In this document: positions 58,452 to 64,000 of the stretch, one piece after another
Position numbering within the stretch: position 1 is the stretch's first letter
Layout: every line of letters begins with the position of its first letter
From: Flavobacteriales bacterium
Lineage (GTDB): Bacteria > Bacteroidota > Bacteroidia > Flavobacteriales_F > PHOS-HE28
DNA length: 64,000 nt
NCBI GenBank assembly: GCA_016721825.1
Contig: JADKHI010000006.1
Location: 372,001-436,000, forward strand
Reading direction: 5' to 3'
Translations under genes and position numbers: made by a program
Notes under the pieces: model-generated
The model's input: the letters and a program-made list of their open reading frames with translations, nothing else
What the model was told of the DNA's origin: nothing
The model's database searches: none

Positions 58452-59093
58452 TTAGGGTCCCGCTATCGGAAAGAACAGCGGATGCCGGTCGTTGTAGCGG
58501 CGCAAGAACAGGAAGATCACCTCCTCCTTACGCTTCTTCACCGGAACCGCGCTCCACTCTTCGTAGAGCACCATATCGCGCTGTAGAAGCTGCTCCATGG
58601 TGGCAGCGTTGAGCGAAAGGAAGGCGCCTGTCTCCATGTCGAGGATGCGCTGCTCCTGCACGGTGCGCGTCACCGGACCGCCCATCATGTAGCCTGAGCC
58701 GTAGTTGCTAAAGTCCTGGTAGCTGCTTTCGTAGAGCACGTGGCACAGGCTGCCCATCATGCCGATGCGGTAGAAGCCATCACCCGCCCGCAGGTAGATC
58801 ACGTTGTTATTGCAAAGGCCCCAGACGTTGTCGAGCGGGACCGGCAAACGCACGCTGCTACTGTCGAGGTGGAAGAGCTTGTCGCCACGCATCAGGTCCG
58901 TCACAGGTCGGCCTTGCGCATCGGTCAGTTCCTTCAGCGGCATGGTGGGCGCGTTGTCACGAAAAGCCTCAAAGCGTAGATAGATCCCTTCCTTGAAGTC
59001 GAAGCCCCCGCGGTAGCGCACCAGCCCTGTATCCAACTGCGCGTGCAGCACGGAAGCAAGTGTTAACGCCACGATGGCGACCAAGATCCTCAT
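58452..59093 (-). CDS. Exported protein of unknown function
   Basis: A 213-residue protein with signal peptide VAIVALTLASVLHAQ. No domain was recognised; the sequence is beta-rich with a conserved-looking GGFDFKEGIYLRFEAFRDNAPTMPLKELTDAQG start. Such proteins with a similar opening exist in several Bacteroidota, but have no assigned role. The start ATG overlaps the esterase stop (ATGA), so it is translated together with pdxJ and the esterase. It is the last gene of that operon. Confidence 0.65.
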   Translation of the reverse strand: MRILVAIVALTLASVLHAQLDTGLVRYRGGFDFKEGIYLRFEAFRDNAPTMPLKELTDAQGRPVTDLMRGDKLFHLDSSSVRLPVPLDNVWGLCNNNVIYLRAGDGFYRIGMMGSLCHVLYESSYQDFSNYGSGYMMGGPVTRTVQEQRILDMETGAFLSLNAATMEQLLQRDMVLYEEWSAVPVKKRKEEVIFLFLRRYNDRHPLFFPIAGP

Positions 59094-59854
59094 GACACCG
59101 AGCGGATCAACTCCACCACTTCCTCCGGTGCTTGGGCATGCGCCCAATGGCCGGCGAAGTCGATGGTCTCCACACGACAAGCAGGGAACTGCTCCTTGAT
59201 CTGCGGAAGGTCTTCGCGTGTGATGTAGTCGCTCTGCCCGCCCCGGATGAAAAGTGTTGGGGTCCGCACCGTTTCAGGGCCGATGGCCGCGAGGATGTCC
59301 TTCAGGTCGCGCGAGATCACGGGCACGTTGAAGCGCCAAGCCAGTCCTTCAGGCGTTGCCCAGTAAAGGCTCTTCATCAGGAACTGCACTACGCCCGGTT
59401 CGGGCACGAATCGCGCCAAGTGCTCCTCCACCTCCTGCCGCGTGTGCTTCTGCGAAAGGTCGATGTCTTTCAGTGCGGCGATGATGTGGTCATGGTTGCG
59501 CGTGGTGTATTCGCGCGGACCGATGTCGATCACCACCAGCTGCTTCAACAGGCCGGGATAGAGTTGCGCGAAACGCATCGCCGTCTTGCCGCCCATGCTG
59601 TGCCCCACGAGCACCGCATCGCGCAAGCCCTCCTTCGCGAGCAGCTCGAACACATCCTCCGCCATCAGCGGGTAGGTGATGCGGTCGGTGTGCGGACTGC
59701 GACCATGGTCGCGCTGATCCACCAGCATCACCTCATGGTCCGTGGCCAGCTCCTTACCGATGGAGCCCAGGTTGTCGCTGCTGCCGAAGAGGCCGTGCAG
59801 GATCACAATGGGCTGGCCGTTGCCGGTGCGGCGATGGAAGAGTTGAACGCTCAT
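59090..59854 (-). CDS. Alpha/beta-hydrolase, YbfF-type esterase
   Basis: A 254-residue cytoplasmic esterase. LHGLFGSSDNLG forms the oxyanion loop (residues 19-30), GHSMGG at about 84-89 holds the nucleophile Ser86, GGQSDYITREDLP the acid, and DFAGHWAHAQAPEEV the catalytic His. The family hydrolyses short-chain acyl esters and acyl-CoA esters in vitro. It lies between pdxJ and the exported protein gene, overlapping both (ATGA), so it is cotranslated. Physiological substrate unknown. Confidence 0.9.
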   Translation of the reverse strand: MSVQLFHRRTGNGQPIVILHGLFGSSDNLGSIGKELATDHEVMLVDQRDHGRSPHTDRITYPLMAEDVFELLAKEGLRDAVLVGHSMGGKTAMRFAQLYPGLLKQLVVIDIGPREYTTRNHDHIIAALKDIDLSQKHTRQEVEEHLARFVPEPGVVQFLMKSLYWATPEGLAWRFNVPVISRDLKDILAAIGPETVRTPTLFIRGGQSDYITREDLPQIKEQFPACRVETIDFAGHWAHAQAPEEVVELIRSVS

Positions 59855-60564
59855 CGCAATTCCCTCAAATACAACTGCACCGTATTCTCCAACCCAAAGC
59901 GCAAGGCATCGCAGATCAGCGCATGACCGATGGACACCTCCCGCAAGCCGGGCACCTGCTGGGCGAAGTAGCGTAGGTTATCACGGTCCAGGTCGTGCCC
60001 GGCGTTGAGGCCAAGGCCCAATTCCGCAGCGCGTTCCCCGGCCTTCACGAAGGGCACGACGACAGCCTCCCGGTCCGCATGGTAGCCGACCGCATAGGGC
60101 TCGGTGTAAAGTTCGATGCGATCGGTGCCGGTGTCGGCGGCGTGGCCGATCAGCTCCGAGTCGGTGCCCATGAAGATCGAGGTGCGAATGCCCGCACCCT
60201 TGAAGCGTGCGATCACTTCCTGCAGGAAGTTCTTGTGGGTGCGTGCATCCCAGCCGGCGTTGCTCGTGAGCGCATCAGGCGGATCGGGCACCAACGTGAC
60301 CTGCGCGGGGCGCACGTCCAGCACCAGCGCGATGAAGTCCTCGGAGGGGTAGCCTTCGATATTGAACTCCGTGGTGAGCAGTGGCTTCAGGGCGCGGACA
60401 TCGCTGCGGCGGATGTGGCGTTCATCGGGCCGGGGATGGACGGTGATGCCCTGGGCGCCGTAGCGCTCGATGTCCAGCGCGGTGGCCACCACGTCGGGGT
60501 TGTTGCCGCCGCGCGCGTTGCGCAGCGTGGCGAGCTTATTGATGTTGACGCTGAGCTGGGTCAT
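59851..60564 (-). CDS. pdxJ: Pyridoxine 5'-phosphate synthase PdxJ
   Basis: TIM-barrel enzyme that condenses 1-deoxyxylulose 5-phosphate with 3-amino-2-oxopropyl phosphate in vitamin B6 synthesis. The 237-residue protein shows NINKLATLRNARGGNNPDV, ITVHPRPDERHI, TEFNIEGYPSEDF, TLVPDPPDALTSNAGWD, RIELYTEPYAV and the C-terminal SIGHALICDALRFGLENTV. All family regions are present. Its ATG lies 66 bp from the divergent CBS protein start, with a -7 box between. Confidence 0.96.
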   Translation of the reverse strand: MTQLSVNINKLATLRNARGGNNPDVVATALDIERYGAQGITVHPRPDERHIRRSDVRALKPLLTTEFNIEGYPSEDFIALVLDVRPAQVTLVPDPPDALTSNAGWDARTHKNFLQEVIARFKGAGIRTSIFMGTDSELIGHAADTGTDRIELYTEPYAVGYHADREAVVVPFVKAGERAAELGLGLNAGHDLDRDNLRYFAQQVPGLREVSIGHALICDALRFGLENTVQLYLRELR

Positions 60565-60599
60565 CCGTTCGCTATACCTTGGTCCCTGAAGGAAGCGTT

Positions 60600-60607
60600 C
60601 AAAGGTA
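60600..60607 (-). promoter_or_regulatory. Promoter -7 box TACCTTTG of pdxJ operon
   Basis: Perfect TAnnTTTG box on the minus strand, about 36 bases before the pdxJ ATG. It lies in the 65-bp region between two divergent operons. Confidence 0.5.
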
Positions 60608-60629
60608 GAACGGACGCGGCCCGCAGCCC

Positions 60630-61292
60630 ATGCACGCAGTCGACCTGATCACCAACGAGATCCCCCCGCTCCGTCCGAACGACACGGTGGCGCGTGCCTT
60701 GGACTGGATGGAAGAGTTCAAGGTGAGCCACCTGCCCGTGGTGGAAGCTCAGCGTCTGGTGGGCCTGGTGAAGGACAGTGTGCTGATCGACCGCAACGAT
60801 TCCAAGGCCTTGGTGGAGAGCATCATGGAGCGTGTGGAAGTGCCCTTTGTACGTGGCGGGCAACACATCTACGACGTGATGAAGCTGTTGGTGGAACGCG
60901 GTCTGACGGTGGTGCCTGTGCTTGACATGAACGGCATGTACCTGGGCGCCGTGAACGAGCACATGGCCCTGCGCCGCTTGGCGGAAGTGACGAACCTGCG
61001 GGAACCCGGCAGCTTGGTGGTGTTGGAGCTCAACATGAACGACTACAGCCTTCAGGAGATCGCGCGGATCGTGGAAGGCAACGACGCCCGTGTGTTGAGC
61101 GTGTACTGCCACACCATCGCCGAGACCAATCGCTTGGAGGTGACCCTGAAGATCAACCGCGAGGACATCAGCGACATCCTGCAGACCTTCGAGCGCTTCG
61201 AGTACGAGGTGAAGACCACCTTCCAAGGCTCCCGCTTCCACGAGGACCTGCGCGGGCGCTACGACGAGCTGATGCGCTTCATCAACCCTTAG
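60630..61292 (+). CDS. CBS-pair and ACT-like domain protein
   Basis: A 220-residue soluble protein. Two CBS motifs fill about residues 1-125 (LRPNDTVARALDWMEEFKVSHLPVVEAQRLVGLVKDS and VKLLVERGLTVVPVLDMNGMYLGAV), forming a nucleotide-binding Bateman module. The remaining part is ACT-like (LVVLELNMNDYSLQEIARIVEGNDARVLSVY). This AcuB-type layout suggests a ligand-sensing regulator, ligand unknown. The gene is first in a plus-strand series with a BamA-like gene, nadK and a DUF6089 gene, a common Bacteroidota gene order. Confidence 0.85.
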   Translation: MHAVDLITNEIPPLRPNDTVARALDWMEEFKVSHLPVVEAQRLVGLVKDSVLIDRNDSKALVESIMERVEVPFVRGGQHIYDVMKLLVERGLTVVPVLDMNGMYLGAVNEHMALRRLAEVTNLREPGSLVVLELNMNDYSLQEIARIVEGNDARVLSVYCHTIAETNRLEVTLKINREDISDILQTFERFEYEVKTTFQGSRFHEDLRGRYDELMRFINP

Positions 61293-61306
61293 GGCAACCC
61301 CTGCCT

Positions 61307-62689
61307 GTGGCACGGCACCTGGTCCTTCTGACGTTCCTGCTGCTTGGTCTTGGCGCCCTGGCCCAGGACAGTTACGTCGTCGCGGGCATCGTGGTGGAAG
61401 GCAACAAGCGGACCCGCGAGCGCATCATCCTACGCGAGCTCACCATCCACGAAGGCGACTCCTTGAACAGCACGGACCTGTATGCGCGCTTGGAGCGCAG
61501 CCGGCAGAACCTCATGAACACGGCGCTCTTCAACTCGGTGACGCTATTGCCCACCTACCTGCCGGGCAACGAGGTCTTCATCAACGTGCAGGTGAACGAG
61601 CGCTGGTACCTATGGCCGGCTCCCATCATCCAGCTGGCGGATCCCAACTTCAACACCTGGTGGCTCACGCAGGACCTCAGCCGCATCAACTTCGGCGCCT
61701 ACTTGTACCAGTACAACTTCCGTGGTCTGAACGAAACCGTTTTCCTGAAGCTGCAGTTCGGCTACGCCAAGCAGTTCGGCCTGCGCTACAAGGTGCCCTA
61801 CTTCGACAAGCGGCAACGCTGGGGCTTCAGTGTGGGTGGCCAGTTCAATGAGCAACGCGAGATCACCATCGGCACCCGCGACAACAAGCGCATCCTGTTC
61901 TCCGAGCGAGACCGCAACGCCCGCACCGAATGGAAAGGCGACGTGCAGATGACCCTTCGCCCTACGCACGACATACGGCACGCGATCACCCTTGGCTATG
62001 TGCAGGCCAGCGTCACTGATACGGTCAGCATCCTTGCGCCGGACTACTTCAACGGCGGTGAGCAGGACACGCGCTACCTCACCCTTGGCTACACCGTGAT
62101 GCACGACCACCGCGACTCCCGCGTGTACCCCCGCACCGGCGACTATGCGGAGCTGCGCCTGTGGCGCTACGGACTGGGCATCGGCGATCGGAACGCGCCG
62201 GATATCACCACGGCCTACGCTACCTTGAAGCATTGGCAGAAGCTGAGCGAACGCTGGACCCTGAGCCTGACCGGTCGCGCCAAGGCCACCATCGGTGCGC
62301 CAACGCCCTACTATGTGCAGGAAGGCCTGGGCTACAGCAGTGCGATCCGCGGTTACGAGTACTACGTGATCGATGGGCAGCACTACGCGCTAGGGAAGCT
62401 GGATGCCGCCTTCGCGTTGATCAAGCCGCGCAGCTACACCGTGAACGAAGTGCCGCTGGAAGCCTTCCGCACAGTGTACGTGGCCCTTTACCTCGACATC
62501 TATGCCGACATGGGCCGCGTCTGGGACATCCAATACGACAAGCAGAACTTCTTAGCAGGAAGCTGGCAGAGCGGCTACGGTGCCGGACTTGACCTGGTGA
62601 CCAGTTACGACCAAGTGTTCCGATTGGAATACAGCTTCAATGCCCTGGGCGAGAACGGCCTTTTCCTACATTTCACCCAACCCTTCTGA
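61307..62689 (+). CDS. BamA/TamA-like outer-membrane protein with one visible POTRA domain
   Basis: A 460-residue exported protein (signal HLVLLTFLLLGLGALAQ). One POTRA domain is visible near residues 22-100 (YVVAGIVVEGNKRTRERIILRELTI and the later FNSVTLLPTYLPGNEVFINVQVNER). It is followed by an Omp85-type barrel with the C-terminal surface-antigen region ending FNALGENGLFLHFTQPF, whose final Phe is typical. Standard BamA has five POTRA domains, so this is a smaller member, perhaps for lipid or substrate-specific export. GTG at 61307 is the likely start. It lies 14 bp behind the CBS gene and 3 bp before nadK. Confidence 0.85.
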   Translation: MARHLVLLTFLLLGLGALAQDSYVVAGIVVEGNKRTRERIILRELTIHEGDSLNSTDLYARLERSRQNLMNTALFNSVTLLPTYLPGNEVFINVQVNERWYLWPAPIIQLADPNFNTWWLTQDLSRINFGAYLYQYNFRGLNETVFLKLQFGYAKQFGLRYKVPYFDKRQRWGFSVGGQFNEQREITIGTRDNKRILFSERDRNARTEWKGDVQMTLRPTHDIRHAITLGYVQASVTDTVSILAPDYFNGGEQDTRYLTLGYTVMHDHRDSRVYPRTGDYAELRLWRYGLGIGDRNAPDITTAYATLKHWQKLSERWTLSLTGRAKATIGAPTPYYVQEGLGYSSAIRGYEYYVIDGQHYALGKLDAAFALIKPRSYTVNEVPLEAFRTVYVALYLDIYADMGRVWDIQYDKQNFLAGSWQSGYGAGLDLVTSYDQVFRLEYSFNALGENGLFLHFTQPF

Positions 62690-62692
62690 CCC

Positions 62693-63595
62693 ATGCGCAT
62701 CGGTGTCCACGGTCGTTCGATGACCTCCAGCCTGGCGCCCCAGGTGGCCGACCTGCTGAAGCGCATGGACGCGCATGGCCTGGTGCCCTTGCTGGACGAG
62801 GACATCACCGCCTGGCTCAAGTCCAATGGACAGGAAGTGGCGGCCGGAGCTTTGACCAGAACGGCCGGTCGCCTGAAGGACATCGACATGGTGATGAGCT
62901 TGGGCGGTGACGGCACGTTCCTCGATTCGGTGGCCATGGTGGGTCGCGCGGGCATTCCGGTGCTCGGCATCAACCTGGGCCGCTTGGGCTTCCTCAGCAA
63001 CATCGCTCTGGAGTCCACGGACATGGCCATGGAATCCATTGCCAAGGGCCGGTTCACCTTGGAAGAGCGCAGCTTGCTGCAGGTGGATGGTGCCGGCCAG
63101 GCTTTGGGCGAACGCAATTTCGCGCTGAACGAGGTGAGCCTGCACAAACGTGACAGCTCCAGCATGATCACCGTACACGCCACGGTCGGCGACCAGTTCC
63201 TGAACACCTACTGGGCAGACGGGCTGATCGTGGCCACCCCCACCGGCTCCACGGCCTACAGCCTGAGCTGCGGCGGCCCCCTGCTCGACCCGCGGTGTGA
63301 TGCCTTGGTGATCACCCCCATCGCACCCCACAACCTGAACGTGCGACCCTTCGTAGTGCCGGACCGCTACCCCATCCGGCTGGTGGCGGAGGCCCGAGGT
63401 GGCAAGTACCTGCTGAACCTCGATTCGCGCAGCATCACCCTGGAGGCCAGCACCGAGATCACGGTGGCCCGCGCACCCTTCACCGTACAGCTGGTCCACC
63501 TCGAGGGCCACGACTTCATGAGCACCCTGCGGAACAAGCTGATCTGGGGGCTGGACGTCCGCAGTGGCCCCCCCTTGATGCGGCCGAACGACTAG
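62693..63595 (+). CDS. nadK: NAD kinase
   Basis: Phosphorylates NAD to NADP. The 300-residue protein carries the ATP/NAD motif MSLGGDGTFLDS near residue 70, GINLGRLGFLSN, and NTYWADGLIVATPTGSTAYSLSCGGP, which holds the second nucleotide-binding loop. The length is normal for the family. The position between a BamA-like gene and a DUF6089 gene, with pdxJ nearby, is a common Bacteroidota order. NAD supply is also represented by nadE at 20858-21649. Confidence 0.96.
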   Translation: MRIGVHGRSMTSSLAPQVADLLKRMDAHGLVPLLDEDITAWLKSNGQEVAAGALTRTAGRLKDIDMVMSLGGDGTFLDSVAMVGRAGIPVLGINLGRLGFLSNIALESTDMAMESIAKGRFTLEERSLLQVDGAGQALGERNFALNEVSLHKRDSSSMITVHATVGDQFLNTYWADGLIVATPTGSTAYSLSCGGPLLDPRCDALVITPIAPHNLNVRPFVVPDRYPIRLVAEARGGKYLLNLDSRSITLEASTEITVARAPFTVQLVHLEGHDFMSTLRNKLIWGLDVRSGPPLMRPND

Positions 63596-63756
63596 AAGGT
63601 GTCCATTCGCCTGAGCACCAGGCCAGGGACGGCAGCGGCGGCGAGATCCATAATTCCTCACAATAGGCTGCCCGGGGGCAACGGGGTTCTACGGGGTAGC
63701 CTAAATTCGCGCGCTCAACGGCATACGAAGCTGAGCTTCAGCCCGTTGTTGAGCCT

Positions 63757-64000
63757 ATGCGTCGCCTGTTCCCCTTTGCCCTCGCGCTTTTCGCCACCGC
63801 ACCCCTGTTGGGGCAGGTCAGCGAGATGGGGCTTACCGGCGGTGTGACCTACTACGTCGGCGACCTGAACCCACTGAAGCATTACCCCAAGAACACGCAT
63901 CTGGGAGGTGGGCTCGTGTACCGCTACAACTTCAACGACCGCTACGCTTTCCGGCTGCAAGGCCTGTACAGCAATCTGGAGGCCTACGACAGCGATTCCG
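63757..64000 (+). CDS. DUF6089 family outer-membrane protein, N-terminal part
   Basis: Starts with ATG at 63757 and runs off the right edge after 81 codons. The signal peptide MRRLFPFALALFATAPLLGQ is followed by VSEMGLTGGVTYYVGDLNPLKHYPKNTHLGGGL and strands ending in the window at YDSD. The EMG-x-TGG-x-x-YYVGDLNP pattern is typical of DUF6089, a beta-barrel-like family often encoded next to nadK and upstream of undecaprenyl pyrophosphate synthase and BamA genes in Bacteroidota. The function is unknown. The 160-bp gap before it shows no clear promoter or terminator. Confidence 0.8.
   Translation, partial: MRRLFPFALALFATAPLLGQVSEMGLTGGVTYYVGDLNPLKHYPKNTHLGGGLVYRYNFNDRYAFRLQGLYSNLEAYDSDS

Overview
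The window is a gene-dense stretch (about 60% GC by eye) of a Bacteroidota chromosome, most likely an uncultured high-GC member of the Flavobacteriales. The reasons are gliding genes gldB and gldC, a type IX secretion C-terminal sorting domain, a DUF6089 gene after nadK, DUF5689 and DUF4296 lipoproteins, fused 2-oxoacid:ferredoxin oxidoreductase subunits, and repeated promoter -7 boxes of the Bacteroidota form TAnnTTTG. No rRNA, tRNA, CRISPR array, IS transposase or prophage was recognised.

Layout. Positions 1-153 hold the end of a response regulator, closed by a strong terminator. Positions 224-16639 (minus strand) are one tightly overlapping division and cell wall (dcw) operon: mraZ-rsmH-ftsL-ftsI-murE-mraY-murD-(murD C-domain paralogue)-ftsW-murG-murC-ftsQ-ftsA-ftsZ-yqeY. 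It is led by a promoter and three 10-bp MraZ-type boxes. Positions 17125-25054 hold a hydrolase, engB, gldC/gldB, an outer-membrane protein, nadE, an outer-membrane phospholipase, a surface protein, and an ECF sigma factor with a TonB-tailed anti-sigma protein. Positions 25064-33319 hold a regulator, two hypothetical envelope genes, korAB with an NFU protein and Mrp, and two lower-GC secreted-protein genes next to a decayed copy of the mrp start.

Positions 33345-43010 hold an alkyltransferase-like protein, trmB, a glycosyltransferase, a secreted NUC-type nuclease, a very large FG-GAP/ASPIC lipoprotein, a sensor kinase and a Na/phosphate transporter. Positions 43093-46531 hold a lipoprotein, a LuxE-like protein and a zeta-type toxin-antitoxin cassette bracketed by a 58-bp copy of the LuxE gene end. 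Positions 46565-51640 hold tyrS, a repeat-rich gap, an epimerase, and a DUF4296-pyrC-glycosyltransferase operon. Positions 51884-58355 form a putative nutrient-uptake locus: TonB receptor, DUF5689 lipoprotein, T9SS-exported OB-fold protein, and a convergent endonuclease/phosphatase gene. Positions 58452-64000 hold a coupled pdxJ-esterase-secreted protein operon and a divergent CBS/ACT protein-BamA-like-nadK-DUF6089 series.

The points most worth pursuing are the MurD ligase-domain-only protein inside the dcw operon, the MraZ operator array, two cassettes that end in diverged copies of neighbouring gene ends, near-leaderless promoters that decide several start codons, and a CRP-like palindrome about 42 bp upstream of the inferred korAB start site.
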